The position numbers and the translations under genes are program-made. Positions 34,035 to 47,700 of a stretch of DNA of 64,000 nucleotides are shown here, one piece after another. Positions within the stretch are counted from its first letter, which is position 1. Each line of letters starts with the position of its first letter. The stretch covers positions 6,758,001 through 6,822,000 of the forward strand of contig OZ199840.1 in assembly GCA_964304625.1 (NCBI GenBank), given 5' to 3'. The notes under the pieces are model-generated. The model was not told where the DNA came from and did no database searches. It saw only the letters and a program-made list of their open reading frames with translations. This DNA is from Kudoa neothunni. Its lineage: Eukaryota > Cnidaria.

Positions 34035-34233
34035 TAAAACTTTATTTGCATCTCACCTTTTTGATTACCTCTCGTAATACACCGGATGAATATCCGAAAT
34101 CATTAGTGTCTTAGTTCAAAATTTGTTATAATAAGAATTCTTATGAAATAGAGAACTTAATAAGAGATGTTTATTTTAAATATTCTGAATTAAGTTTACC
34201 TATATGGGCGGGCATCATTTTTCGTTACATATA

Positions 34234-34663
34234 CAATAGTTAACCGATTTTCCGCACTTTTGGAAATCTTACATTAAACGTTTTAGAAAAGACCCAGTTT
34301 TCAAATAATCATTCTAACTCCCTTTTGTTATAATAATTTTGAAATTTTAAATCAGCAAAACATCCTTATCCCTGTTTTTTGACAAAAAGAGGATTAACCG
34401 ATTTTTCGCACATATTTCCGCCTTTAATCCTATTTTTTCTCCGATGAGCATTCGATAAAAATAATTTTCCATCGCATTCTCCTTAAAACTGTTTTTTAAT
34501 AATCAAATTTTTTTATCAAAAATAAAAAAATTTGATTTATGATAATTCGAACTTAAGCATGGATACAAATCCATTTACAACCATTTACTGGCTACTTTAT
34601 TATGTTATTTCCTGTGTTTTCTGAAGGTATTCTATGTCAAGGGAAATACGAGAATTATAATAA
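34234..34663 (+). mobile_element. pogo-type end, cut by the Mutator-like element
   Basis: After TA at 34232-34233 comes AGTTAACCGATTTTCCGCAC followed by TTTT (its first bases read CAAT rather than CAGT). A second copy, ATTAACCGATTTTTCGCAC, follows about 150 bases inside. This is the same two-motif layout as in the pogo elements at 8012, 20213 and 25001. No coding sequence is readable before the Mutator-like element interrupts at 34664, and the other end was not found. Confidence 0.55.
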
Positions 34664-37600
34664 GGAAGTGGCTATAGGTCAGGCAACGAATATCTCGAAA
34701 ACTATTGCATATTTTTCCCCAAAAATTTAAACATTATTTTAATATTGTCTAGCTTAATTTTTGGTAACTTATTGGAAGATTGTAAAAATGTTTATTTTTT
34801 TGATCATATCCATACGACCATTACCAATTAAACATTCTTTTTTGAAATTGAATTTGATTGAACACAGTTTATAATCAATTATCAATATTTTATTTTTTAA
34901 TAAGAGTAAAATTTTAGATAATAAATAAATTTTGAGGATTAATTTACTTATCCAGCGTTAGGGATCATAAAATGAAACGTCCAATATTCAAAAAAATGAA
35001 TAACACCATCAAGTATCTATATAGTTTATGATTTGAATGCATTTCGTCATTATTTTTTTTTCATAAGGATTCCAATTTTTGTTAGGCTACTTCCTCGTGG
35101 TCGACCAACAGATTTTATTTTCGATGGAATTTTCAGCTCTACAAAAATATAAAAATACATTTTGTTACATTTTAACCTTTCAGTTTAGATTCTTCTGCGA
35201 GTTTTGATTGATTGATATTGCTAATAGGCTCTATTTGAGGATGAGTATCATCATCTGTGCTAAGTTTAGGTTTTTTAATGATTGTTATTTCTGACGAATC
35301 TATCGATGAATTCTAAATTTAATATACGGAAATTAAATTAATAATTTCATACGTATTCTTTAAATTCAGGTACTTCTCGAACTATGGCAAAATTTAAAAT
35401 TTTATTTTTCAAAAAAAATCACATGTACTTAGGAAATCATCGACTACAGTGACATCATTATTTCTTAAAATGTTTTCTAAGAGACTTATACATCTTATAG
35501 ACTTTTAATTAAAATCTCCACAAATTTCAGACGCGGTGTTAGCCAACTTGGTTGTAAAGGTTGTTGCGTATCTCAACTTCTGTCCAAAACTTTTTATTTT
35601 GGGTTGGCTCTTCTTACCAATAATGGTCGGAGTAATTTCGTTGTTCCCTTCGATTATAGTTCCAGTTCCTAAGAATTTCATTCCATACGTTTTTGTCCAC
35701 CTCTCATTGCACAACATTTCAGAGAAAAGAGGTAAATTATTCAATAATCTTGAAGATAGAATATGACTGTAAGACAATGAGAAAGATCGGTAAAATACAC
35801 ATGAGCACGTAGTTGCATTAGTAGTTTCAGTTGAGTTTAACAACAAATATTCGGTGCCTAATAGTGCAACCTGTTTTTGAAGTAAATTGAATGCATACTT
35901 GGTCAAGAGTTTCTCATACTGTGACATATATTCGTCATTAAAAGTTTTGTTTGAGCCATAGCACAACTGGCTTATTGCCTCTCCTTCCCTTTCCGTGCAA
36001 AGAGTCCTCAAGATTTTGAAAAATTTATCAACAAAATTTGTTAAGGAACTGGATTTATGGACAAAACTTTTTATTTTTGTATTAATTGATTCAATACGAT
36101 TGTTAGTTTCGTTTTCATAAAAGTTGGTTGCATTGCTGAGCCCAATTATCCAATCTTCGTAAATCCCATCCCAATTTACTTTGAAATATTCACTCAGCTT
36201 AGTATTATTAAACTCTTGGATTTCATTAACGTACTTTTTATACTCATCCTAATCTTTACAATATATCATTTTTTGCAAACACCTTAGAATATCTTGACAT
36301 TTTTTAGTGGATACGGCCAACTTGGTTGTGGTGATTTGTCGTCGAAAAATTTGTAGGACGTGAAATTTACAGAGAATGCAAGAAGACGATGGGAAACTTT
36401 TTTTTAGACACTTTCTCAACTTTTCGTCTTTGTCAGTGACAAGTGTACATACTTTATCACGCAAAGTAGGAACCATTTCTATTATGTTATTGCAAAACCA
36501 TTGTATGGAATTTTCAGTCTCTTCAAATAGTATGCATACGCTTGTTATATGAGTCAACCCGAAAGAATCCTCTCCTGCCGATAAATACAGAGGAGCTCTA
36601 AAGTTAGTAAAATAAAGTTTGTGTGGTCATTTAAAAAAAAAATTTAATACCTCGAATCAAGCATTTTATATGTGGCATCAACAAACATCACTTCAGGATA
36701 CAATTTCAAAAATGACTTCATTTTATTATCAACGAAATATATTCCACTGACGACGTTACGCTCATTATGTAAAATTCTAACGTGACATTTATTATCTACA
36801 CTTAAAGATTTTTCAATTATTTCTAAGTTGTCGGGAAACGAATTCTTATTTTTTTAAATGTTGTGAATAGATTTTAGACGAATATTTTTCCCAGTTTCCG
36901 TCTGTAATTTTGATTGAATCAATTTTTTATTCGCCTTGAGGTTAACTAAATCAATAAGGTGTTGATCGTTTAGATTAATTTTCCTTTGCTTAGGAATGTT
37001 TCTATATATCATCTGATCTAATTGATGATTGTGCTCTAACATGCAGCAACGTATTTCAAGGAAAGCTCCGTCATTTGAAGTTCTTAATGTTATTTTGACA
37101 GGGCAATCTCCTTTTAACATTGATTTATTTCGAGCGCCACATGACCTCGTTTTCTTCTTCCCACTGAAAATACAACAGTATGTGACCTCGTAATAGCGGA
37201 GTGATTCATTGATCTGTTTTGTAATTCTACTACGAATATTTGAGATAGCTCTTGCTTGATATTTGTATAGATTACAAAACGACAACTTTTCGTATTCTGC
37301 GATGGCAATGTGAAGATCTTCAAAAGAAGCATAACGCATACCGACTGTGAACATACTTGACGCCATATTGTATAGCTGGATGCTCAAAATAATGCGCCAA
37401 CATTTAGACCTAAAAATTTTACTTTCATTAAAATTTTTCATGTATTCTATGTATTTGAACTGATTTAGATTTTTAAAAATCAAATATATGCCAATAATGA
37501 AATACTGGTGATGTATAACCACCATATGATCAAAAAAATAAACATTTTTACAATTTTCCAATAAGTTACCAAAAATTAAGCTAGACAATATTAAAATAAT

Positions 37601-37669
37601 GTTTAAATTTTTGGGGAAAAATATGCAATAGTTTTCGAGATATTCGTTGCCTGACCTATAGCCACTTCC
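34664..37669 (-). mobile_element. Mutator-like element with ~145-bp inverted repeats and 9-bp duplication
   Basis: The first roughly 145 bases (34664-34809) reappear in inverted orientation at 37525-37669 with very few differences. Both start GGAAGTGGCTATAGGTCAGG. The nine bases TTATAATAA flank the element on both sides (34655-34663 and 37670-37678). Long terminal repeats and 9-bp duplications are the hallmarks of Mutator-like elements. The transposase gene starts inside the right-hand repeat on the minus strand. The near-identical ends mark a young insertion. Confidence 0.95.
35070..37588 (-). pseudogene. MULE transposase of the ZSWIM1/3-like type, a few in-frame stops
   Basis: Domains in order on the minus strand: a FAR1-type zinc-binding region (SFEDLHIAIAEYEKLSF, CCIFSGKKKTRSCGARN, CPVKITL, LEHNHQLD), then the MULE catalytic domain. 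The latter starts with ERNVVSGIYFVDNKMKSFL and VMFVDATYKMLDSR, followed by a GT-AG intron of about 55 nt at 36600-36650. It continues with APLYLSAGEDSFGLTHI, VTDKDEKLRKCL and CKFHVLQIFRRQI. After NRIESINTKIKSF comes a SWIM-like segment CSCVFYRSFSLSYSHIL; the usual final C-x-H reads Y-S-H here, so one zinc ligand is lost. A separate 3' exon near 35090-35140 gives IPSKIKSVGRPRGSSLTKIG, the usual C-terminus of this group. In-frame stops near 36840, 36250 and 35510 break an otherwise continuous frame. Confidence 0.88.
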
Positions 37670-37756
37670 TTATAATAACCTTAATTTTAATAGAATTTGC
37701 CATATTAATAATAATTAGTGTAAACGCATTGACGAGAATTATTTTTGTCTTAAAGT

Positions 37757-40700
37757 CAGGGTTGCCAGAAGATTAGCGAAAAAAGTACCAACAGTCAATC
37801 TGAACAAAAAAGAGATTAAGGAGAAAAAAACGTAGTTATATAAAATGTTTTTTAATCTATCTAAAACGAAATTGTTTCATTACAGTTATCTTCATAAAGT
37901 TTTGCCTCTATGAACGCTGCTACTGACTTTTTAGGCGGGTTCTATTTTGTACAATCTGTATTATAAAATTAACTTTTCGAATAAATCAAGCTGTTTAATG
38001 TTTAGGTATTCAATAATGGTCCATTTTTCATTTTGATTATGTTCAATTGGGAAAATACTCTTTCGGCACAAGCAGAAGAATGAGGTAATGAAAGCAAGCT
38101 CATCATTAGTTTTGAAATTAATGGATATTTAGGAACATTGCCAATTCTTTTTTCTGATACATCGTACCAAAATTTTTCGTGGTCACATATCGAAAAGAGA
38201 GTTGAGTCTTCGAAATTTAATTGTCTCCATTCAATATCCACATTGGTGTAGTATTCATCCAATATAAGATTGGGGAATCTTACTGCAAGGGGTATGATAG
38301 ACTTGGGCTTACCTTCATTTACGTTACTTGGATCCATTTCTTCAAACAATTCAAGTCCTTTAAATGAATTATTGTATAAAAATGGATCAAATATTTTATT
38401 TATTAAGGAAATATAGAAATTAAATGTATTTATTTTATATTGGAGATATTCTTGTGAATTTATTATGAAAGAATTCATTGTATAGATGCAAGTCACTTTT
38501 GATCCGCGACAAACATTATCTAATGGAAGATAATTTGAAGAGTTATTAATATTCCAAATATCCAGATTTTTAATGATTTCTCTTTTCATAAATAAGCTGA
38601 GAATAACTTTTACTGTAACACTAATTGAATTTTTTTGCTTGTGCATTCGAAAGGTTTCTGATTGGAATTCAGGGTTAAGTTGATTCATTATGGGGAGTAT
38701 AAAGTTTAAGAATTCAAAATACATGATTGATTGGTTTATTGAGTTTATGATTTATTAATTTTGCTGATTCAAAATCATTTTCTGATACTGCAGAAGTGAA
38801 AAACATTTTAAGTGCATTCCATTGTTCGAGTGACAACCATCATATGCTACAAGGGCGTAATACCTTTATAGGACAAATATCCATTGTCTTTTGAAATTCC
38901 TTGTATTCACTCAAATGTTTTGGGCTATTCGAAATATATGTGTAAAAACTTATAGCTAAACTTTCCAACTTGTTTGGAAGTTGATGACACAAGCTCTTGA
39001 AGCACAAATTTACTGAGTGGCACACGCAACCTTGCACGTAAAGCGAAGGAATTATTTGTTTCAGCAAACGCTGGACACCACTTTTGTTACCTATCATAAC
39101 ATTTGCATTGTCACTGGCGAATCCGATAAGATTGTGAATGGAGATATTAGTTTTAAAAAAATTTATTAATGATTCGAAAATTCTTTTGCCAGTACAATTC
39201 ATTATCTCCAACATGACCAAATATTTGTTCATTGTCTTTTTAACATCGTCATCATAATATCGAGCTACTAAAACTAGTTGTTTAGTTGTGGATATATCAT
39301 ATCTGTGGTTTTGTCTATTATTAATGAAAATTGGGTTGTCTGTAATTTTGAAATTAAGTTTTTTAAGTAATATTTCCTAATAACATGACAAAAAACACAT
39401 TTGCCTTTCGATCGAGCACATTTAATGTCTTTGCAAATAGCAGAATTTTCACAAACATTGGTAACTAAACCAGGCGAATGATCCAAGAATGACAACGGCA
39501 AATTGTGTTCCGTAACAAAGACACATTATTTCAATTCTGCTTTAGCTATTTTTCGATCATATACAGCAGAACTGTTTAATTCTATATAACCATCTATTTT
39601 CATATTATTTGTGGATTGTCTCATATTTCTTAAATGCTTTTCAGTTGTTGCACGTCTTTCGATTTGTGAAATACTCCCCGAAACTTCACTTTTACACATT
39701 TTACAGAACACTTTCTCCTTGATATCCTTACTCATATCAATCCACTGGATAAATCTTCGATTTTCCAACCATTCTCTTCTTACCTTGCGTTCGTAACCTT
39801 TATATATTTTCTTTTTTAGTGTGTTACTTATATCGCTTTCGCAGTCGCTACCGTTTTGATTAAAGGCCATCAAGAATTACTAACCCACAAAATATTACAG
39901 TATGTATAACACAATAAAAGTTACAGAAATTAATTCGACTTGTTGAATACAAAAACTTTGTAGTAAATTACTAAAACGCGCGTTATTAAGAATGAATTTG
40001 TACGTTAAAATAAGTGTTTGTGTATAAAATTTTATCCTTATCACATTCCGGATATTGTTTTCCTCTTTCACTTCGTTTTCATATCATTTAAATATTTTCG
40101 GGTGTCAGTGATAGCTATAATTTTAAAAAATATAATTTATTAACAATTCCTCTGATTAGAAATGTATAAACTTAACATTTTAAGGAATTTTTTTAGCGAT
40201 AATTAAATTTGATAACTCTTTTTAGCCAGACTTTTTTTCGTTAAAAAAACATTTAAAACCCTAAAGTATAAAACATGTAGACGGAAAAATTAATTTTGTG
40301 AAGTAAATGAGCTAATTTCCCATGTATAGGGTTAAATATACATTGGGATTACGTGGAACTGATTTGACCATGAAATCGAATGACGTTTCATTTATAGCAA
40401 TAAATAGATAATATTTTAGTGGTCAGAAACTCATTTTACATACAAGTGAAGAAAGAACAAGCTTAGTTTTATAAAATTTTGTCAAATGGTAATATATTGA
40501 AATTTAATTGTGTTTTGTTTTCTTTATGAGACAAAACATTAAAGGGATAGGTTGGATATTTAAAATAACATCGGATTCAACAGCAAGACATATTTTGCAT
40601 ATCTTCGTATAATTTATATCTATACACTGGAATAACAATAAATAAATGTAAAAGGTATAAATTTTTAAATAAGCCATTAATGTTACTTTATATTCATTAC

Positions 40701-40804
40701 TATTACCTAACCGAAAACAGAATATCATCGACTGGATTAAAAATCTTGTCTTGACGATGAAAAAGTACCATTTTGGTACGAACGTACCAATTCTGACAAC
40801 GCGG
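37757..40804 (-). mobile_element. hAT element of the KIAA1586/BED type
   Basis: The left end CAGGGTTGCCAGAA and the right end, read inward as CCGCGTTGTCAGAA, agree at 11 of 14 bases, and both are followed by AT-rich text with GTACC motifs (AAAGTACC on the left, GTACGTTCGTACC on the right). No matching 8-bp duplication was found. The transposase occupies 38002-39873 on the minus strand. Confidence 0.75.
38002..39873 (-). pseudogene. hAT transposase with BED-type finger, about three breaks
   Basis: The N-terminus holds a BED-like finger (FIQWIDMSKDIKEKVFCKMC, then ...HLRNM). Catalytic parts follow: FSLIIDKTTD with STTKQLVLVARYYDDD, then GFASDNANVMIGNKSGVQRL and GCVCHSVNLCFKSL. WLSLEQWNALK carries the RW-like motif, with its Arg codon replaced by TGA. 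The dimerisation domain is LMMSLLSLPHSSACAERVFS followed by QLNIIKMKN. Breaks are a TAA near 39524, a frameshift near 39275 and the TGA near 38850. The finger and LPHSSACAERVFS are typical of the KIAA1586-like hAT group. Confidence 0.85.
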
Positions 40805-41163
40805 GTGCTAATAGTTATTATCGTTCTGCATTCATAACGTGTAATTTTGGACATTGACTTTTACCAAAATCTTCGATTAAAATAGCCGTCTCTCACATAA
40901 ATGAATTAGTGCGACCATTTGGAGTTTTGTTGAAAAATACGCACATCTAGCGTACAAATTAATTTATTATCAAAATTAAACCATTTAAAATTATGCAAAT
41001 CATTTATTTGAATGTAGACTTATTTAAAAAAATCCACCTTTAATTAGATAAATATCAAAAATATTATTTAATTATAACGAAAATTAAAAACTCTGATAGG
41101 AAATAATATAATTATATAAATAAATAAAATGCCATTTAAAACAGAAAAAGAAATAAAATATGA

Positions 41164-42667
41164 ATAATTATATCAATTATTCATATTTAATGTCTCCATT
41201 GTAATATGGCTGCATGATAATTGAGCACTTTTCTTTTGAGAATGAAGATCCAAATTGTATGGATAAAATCCTCATTTCTGAAAAGTTTCTTTCAACAGAA
41301 ATTGAAGTTGGAATTGATAAAATATCCAGAGCTATTTTTGATAATACTGGGAATAATCTCTTGTTGAACCAAAAGTGTGAATCACCATTCACATCTATTT
41401 CATTTAAGGAGGATAATAATTGAAGTTGAACTTTTATTAGTTTTCTTTGTTCTAAACTTAAGAATTTCGCAATATCAGGTATATTTATTTCTTTGAAATT
41501 CACATTTTTGGTTGTATCAAAGTTCTTAACAGTCTCAATGAACGTTGAAGATGGGAAACAATCGTACGTTTTTTTACCAATTATCTCACTGAGATCCAGT
41601 ATTAATTTGTCAATAAACAAATTAAACTTAATTGTGATAGCTCCTCTCTCCTTAAAATCCCATTAAGAAAGGGTTTGATCTTGAGACAATATTATTGAAA
41701 TTTTATCAATTTAAACGTTGATAATATCCATTCGAATACACTTGAAGAAGTCATTTCATTCTCACATTCAATAATCTTTGAAAATTTGTTAATTGGATTC
41801 AATGTTTCGACAATGACTTCAAAATTAATAAGTTAAGAAAGAATTCTCTGAGTTAAGAAACGTTTAGATCAATTTCATTAGCAATTTTAGAAATAAAACT
41901 TTGACTTTCTTTATCAACCAAGAAGTCAATAACAGCAGGGATATAATTCAATATTTCATTAACAAAATAATAGAGACTATACCATCTACAATCATTTACA
42001 CGGGGTATTTCTTTTAAATATTCAATATCACGTTTTGCTAGATGATACATTAAAACCTTCCTAGCACATCTGTTTTTGAAAGAAGTGCCGAAAATTTAAT
42101 GCAAAAAAATCTTTCATGAGGAAATATGTCCGATAGTTTTTGGAATTGAAATATGAATCAAATGGGAGAAACAAGGAATTCTTATGATATTTGAATGTAA
42201 CAATGAAGTATTTTTGTAATATTTTATCATATATGACGCTGAGTCTGATATTATAACCAAATAATAGTTCCAATCGAATTTATATTTTGTCATCACTTGA
42301 AAAATATGGTTAGAAATAATCACTGAGTTGCATTCATATAAAATCGTGGAATCCAACATAAAGACCCTTTTTTATCCAACGAGTGATCATAGAAGCACAC
42401 TAAAGTATGAAACATTGACCGATTTTTGAAAACCGTAATCTCGTCAATCATTAATGAAAACCGCACATCGCTCCATGTAGGCGTCAACGCTTCAACATTT
42501 TTGTCAAAAATAACTGGCAGATATTTTTCAAATGGTAGTTTACCATCAGGTAATGATTGCGTGATAGGACAGTATTTTGTAATATAGATACACAGGGGAG
42601 TATGCTTCGCAATGGATTTAAAAGATAGTCCACCATAAATTACCATCGAAACTAAATCGATTTCCAT
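41164..42667 (-). pseudogene. hAT transposase, heavily broken
   Basis: The C-terminal piece (41177-41620) reads HFWFNKRLFPVLSKIALDIL then SIPTSISVERNFSEMRILS, the hAT dimerisation domain. Upstream pieces on the same strand include ILNYIPAVIDFLVDKESQ and NDCRWYSLYYF (41853-42050). At 42320-42667 are VRFSLMIDEITVFKNRSMFH, in the position of the first catalytic Asp, and SLPDGKLPFEKYLPV. At least four frame changes separate the pieces. The element's ends were not found, so its borders are unknown. It is not closely similar to the neighbouring hAT at 37757. Confidence 0.75.
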
Positions 42668-43031
42668 TTTATCATTATTTCGATCTCTATAAAAATAATT
42701 AGGTAACGGAGATGTATGTTTTCACAAATCAATCAATGAATTATGTTTTTCGAAACTGAATGCTCCTATATTCTATTCTGTTGTGTTGGCAGGTTAACTT
42801 TTCAGTATTTGCATCAGGGGTTGGAAACAATTAATTGATTAAAGTTAGATGATTAATTGCAATTATCATAATTTTGATTAATACACTATAATGAAAATTA
42901 TTCTTTATTATATTTGTTTTCATCGTTGAATCCATTCATCTGTGATATAAATGTTGCAGTAACGTCTTTAATGATTTATAATTCGCCGATTTTCATGCAT
43001 GTTTAAGTTGTGATCTACATCCATTTGTCTT

Positions 43032-43837
43032 AATTCTCTAAACCAGGGGTAAATTCACAATTTGAAGATAAATTTTAAATATCAGGGAGTAAATTACGTA
43101 ACATCCAAATTGGGTAGAGGTAAGGGCGATTGTTGCAGAATGAGGTTTGTGAAGTACCTAAGGAAATCTATTATTCACGTCTATTAAACCCAATAACAAG
43201 TTGGTAGATATTCTTAAAATATTTTTAGGAATAAATATATAACAAATGTTTATAAAACTATAGACAGTCTCCTTCTATGGCTCATTTATTTATTTAGTGA
43301 TGTAACCTAATAATAATAATACTTAAAGTTGCAATCTGCGTGATAAATACTTAAAACTTGTGACACTTAAATATTATTTACCGTGCCAATAGTCACTTCC
43401 ATTTTTAATCTCATCAACTCCCACTCACAAGTTGTCTATAGATATAATTTTTATATTTTGCTAAGTTAAATTATTCCCGACCAATTCTTTTGATCTTTAG
43501 GACCAGAAATAAGAAAAAATAGTCAAAATTAGTGATGCCTGAGTATTATTTACTATGCAAAGAGCCTCTTGAAGTGTTATTACAAGGCTACATTTCTAAA
43601 AAATAAACAAGGCCTAAAGAAAGTGAATGATATTAACTTTAGATATAGTTGTTAACTACTCATTCCAGAAAACGTTTAAAGCATTTCTAACAACTTCTTA
43701 TTGAGTTTAATAGCCCTAAATAGAATTCCTCAGGCATCCTAAACGTCACAAGCCGTATCATGCAAAAATTGTCCCTGTCTAATTTTTGTGCCACTTAACT
43801 TACCCCTGTGATTTAAAATTTATCCCGGTTGAGAATG
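43032..43837. repeat. Short non-autonomous element (MITE-like) with inverted ends
   Basis: The left end ATTCTCTAAACCAGGGGTAA and GATAAATTTTAAATATCAGGG-like text inside it reappear, inverted, at the right end as ATTCTCAACCGGGATAAATT and AAATCACAGGGGTAAG. There is no coding sequence between them. The inner part contains the rearranged block shared with 33921-34034. The CAGGGGT starts suggest a hAT origin, but this is only an inference. Confidence 0.55.
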
Positions 43838-44777
43838 TCTGCCTCAGAGGGTTAATAAAACCTTCCCTCAAATGACTGCTCTGCGTAGAATGAATAGGGC
43901 AACATGATGATGCATATCGCTAGTAAATATTCGTATGTATGAGGAGAAATATTAGAAAATAAGGTAAAGAATCAAATTCGAGAATAATAAAGTCTTTCAC
44001 TCTAACTGCAGAGATACATCATAAATCTTTTATATTCATTCAACTTAATTGGAATTTCACCCCCTTTACAAAATGTACACAAATTAAGTATATGGAGATT
44101 AAGTTTAGCATTAATTAGCTAATGAACAGATCTTTTCTTGATAAAATATATGGAAGATTAAAATAAGACTATGCTTCATTTTCTATCGACAACAATTGAT
44201 GAACGCAATAATTATCAAATTAAAATGTATGGAGCTTAATCTGAAAAATGTGACAATGGATCAAGGTAGGAGTTGATTTTCGGCTTCAGCTTTTTAATGA
44301 GTATAAAATATATCTTGACTTAATTATATATAGATTAATTCGAAATTTTTGTTTTTTCAGCATTTTTTACAATTTTATGGCCGCCGAAACTGACACGTCA
44401 CTTTTTTAAATTATTTGGTGCTTTAGGGGCAAGTAACTGTTATTGAAAGCCTCCAATCTCACTCCTAACGTGCTATTATGAGAGTCTCTACAACAAGTTG
44501 CATATAAATTTGAATGTTTTCTTAAATCACGAATGAGCATTGCTCCGCGTGATGCTGCGCGTCATAATCGAGAGCCAACAGAAACCAGTCAGTTGGGATA
44601 CAACATATTTGCTCGTCAGAATTGGTTAATTTTGACGTAACATTCATAAAATAAATCGTGAAACTATTTTTAATTTTTTATTGGTTTAGATTGCCACTTT
44701 GACCCATAAAAGTCTAATTATCCTCAGATTGCAATTATTATTGGGAAAGTGTACGCATCGTGAACTCCTGCATAAAA
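43838..44777. other. Upstream region of the RTEL1-like gene
   Basis: No gene is supported. The last few hundred bases before 44778 should include the promoter of the helicase gene. No core motif is certain. Confidence 0.4.
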
Positions 44778-47700
44778 ATGTCTAATACGGTGCTGAATAT
44801 ATTGGATGTTGAAGTGCGTTTTCCATTCTCACCTTACGACTGCCAAAAGTTGTATATGAAAAAGGTGATTGAAGCATTAAAAGCTAGGGAAAATGCGATT
44901 CTGGAAAGTCCGACAGGAACAGGAAAAACTTTGAGTTTGTTATGTTCTATATTATCATGGAGAGAGCATTTGTTTTCTCTTGGTTCGGATTCTAATAAAG
45001 TATTTTGGACTGTGGTCGTTCATGTTTATTTTGATTATATTCATCAGAGAAACCCACAATTTAAGGTACCAAAAGTGGTGTATGCTTCAAGAACCCATCA
45101 CCAATTAAATCAGGTATCTAGTTATTTCATGGCATATGAGATCAATTTGGTGTATAATGAGCAGTGGTTTGGCATGAACTTTGCCACAGTTATTGTTTAC
45201 ATAGAATAATTATGTGAGTAGGTGAGATATTTCTTCTTTATAGAAGAGTTAAAATAGTATTAGACTAGTATCATGATTTATTGTTTATATTGACTAATTT
45301 TTAATGATTAGGTTGTTAAAGAGTTGAGGAAAACCTCGTACCAAGTGAACACCAGCGTGATGTCAAGTAGGGACAATCTTTGTGTGAATCCCAGCGTAAT
45401 TCAAGCTGGAACAGGAATGAAACGTATACAAGCATGTAAAACATCAATAAAACGAAATCAATGTGAATACTTTACCAAAACTAAGGACAAGAGCGGGCTG
45501 AAAAGTTGCGCCTCACAGTTGTCGTCAACGTTCGTTTTCGACATAGAAGACTTGGTTTCATTGGGCCACCAATACACCACATGTCCATATTTTTTGACTA
45601 GAGATTTGGACTCTAAGTTGGATTTCTTTTTAATGCCTTACAATTATCTTATCAATAATGGGAGTCATAGTGTAGACAGCGATCTAAGAACCATTGAGGA
45701 ACTTATCGATGGTAACATAGTGGTATTTGACGAAGCACATAATATAGAGAAGTTTTGTGAGGATGCTCTATCAACAGCAATAGATTCATACCAACTAACG
45801 AAATGTTTAATTGAAATAGAGTGGATATTGAAAACGAAATTTGATCTAGCCATCGAATACAATGCTATTATGGAACTGGAAAAAGTGGTGCAACTATTAC
45901 ACACTCATTTTGTGTTAGTGGGCTCAAACTTAGCTTCTGTCTCTTCAACGGCGTCAAAACAATCACTTACAAACACTGACCCACTCAACAGCAACAACAA
46001 TGATAATTCCATTATTGAAACATGCGAATATTTTTTTGAAAATATTCTAAAACCATCTACTATCCATCTGAACAACTTTGACTTAATCATCCATCACATT
46101 GATATGTGCATCAGTTATTTGTTATCATATGGAGGTAAGCACCACACAGAAGAGTTTAGTTTGCATAAGCTACGTAGTTTTTTACAGACCATCGCCTGTT
46201 CGACCAATTACATTACAAATGCCAACAACCACTCTTCTAATAACAGTCGATATTTGCATAAAAATTCAAAGTCTCTTAATGTGAATTACAAAAAGTTGAA
46301 TGATACTTTTTATATTTGTTTTTCAATGTTGAAAAAATCAACACAGAACATTTCAGATTCTATTATCGGTGTGCAATATTGGTGTTTCACCTCAAGTATT
46401 GCAATGAACGCCTTCAACAAAGCTTACAGTGTTATACTGACAAGTGGCACGCTGGCACCATTTGATATGTTGTTAAAGGAGGTGCTGTTACCATTCCCTA
46501 TCCAACTTGAAAATACCCATATTCTTAAAGATAACAATTTATCCGTGAATATCTTGTCTCGTGCATTGGATGATAAGACTCCTCTTTTATTCACCTACAC
46601 TAACCGGCAGGATGCTAACTTGATTACCAAGTTTGGCCAATCATTGGTTCTTCTAGCTGAGAGAATACCTGATGGAATTTTGGTGTTTTTTCCGTCGTAT
46701 AATTTGCTGGAAACTTTTTTTAGAATGTGGGAAAAAAGTGGCATCGTTAGACATCTATCTAAAACGAAACATATTGTTATGGAATCCAAAGATAAATCTG
46801 AATCCAAAGATTGCGTTAAACAACATCATGATAATCTCGAGAAAAGTTCTCATTCCCAGAAACTTAATGGGAGTGTGCTTATTGGGGTTTTCAGAGGGAA
46901 GATTAATGAAGGTGTCAACTTCACCGATAGAGCATGTAGAGCGGTTGTCGTGGTGGGACTACCATATCCACCACAGAACGATCCTAAAATTGCGTTAAAG
47001 AGGAAATCGGTCGAGAATCAAAACAGCGAATACGGCAAGTTATGGTATCAATATCAAGCAATGCGTGCTGTGAATCAGGCCATTGGGAGGGTGATTCGGC
47101 ACAAAGATGATTTTGGTATGATCTTCCTTATGGATGAACGTTTTCGTTACGATTCAAACCGTAAATGCTTACCTGTATGGATTCAAAAGCACATAAACAA
47201 CGTCAAAACTTTTGAGTCACTTCTTAAAGAGACTTATACATTCTTTAAGAGTCACAATCTATTCCATTCGACTAGTGAAAGATTCACCCCCATTGGTTAC
47301 TTTCTCGAAGGTATGAAAGCCACTGATGAAAATGCAACTCCGAAATATCAAAAAAGTTCTGTCAAATTCAGGAATGAAGTGATTTCCCCAATTGAATGCA
47401 TTCCCGCCGTGAATATCGGATCCGCTATGAAACGCCTAAAGCAGGTGGAAAATGATCAATTAATATTCAAGCGCTCAACCACTCAACCTTCTACCAGTAG
47501 TCTACGTGAACTGTTGACGAATAGGTCCACTCAATCTTATCCTAAATCTACAATTTCCACGGTTGAAAACTGCCGTTTGTTATCATACGCTGGGAAAAAT
47601 TCCAAAACTGGTCAAAATCAATCAAGTTTTAATGACAATAAAACTTTCTCCCAGGAACAACAAAATATGTTGAAATTATTAAAATTATTCGTTGATGATT

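Noticed and set aside
40504-40854. 116-codon minus-strand frame
   Set aside because: Lies at the non-coding right end of the hAT element, has no recognisable features and low-complexity composition.
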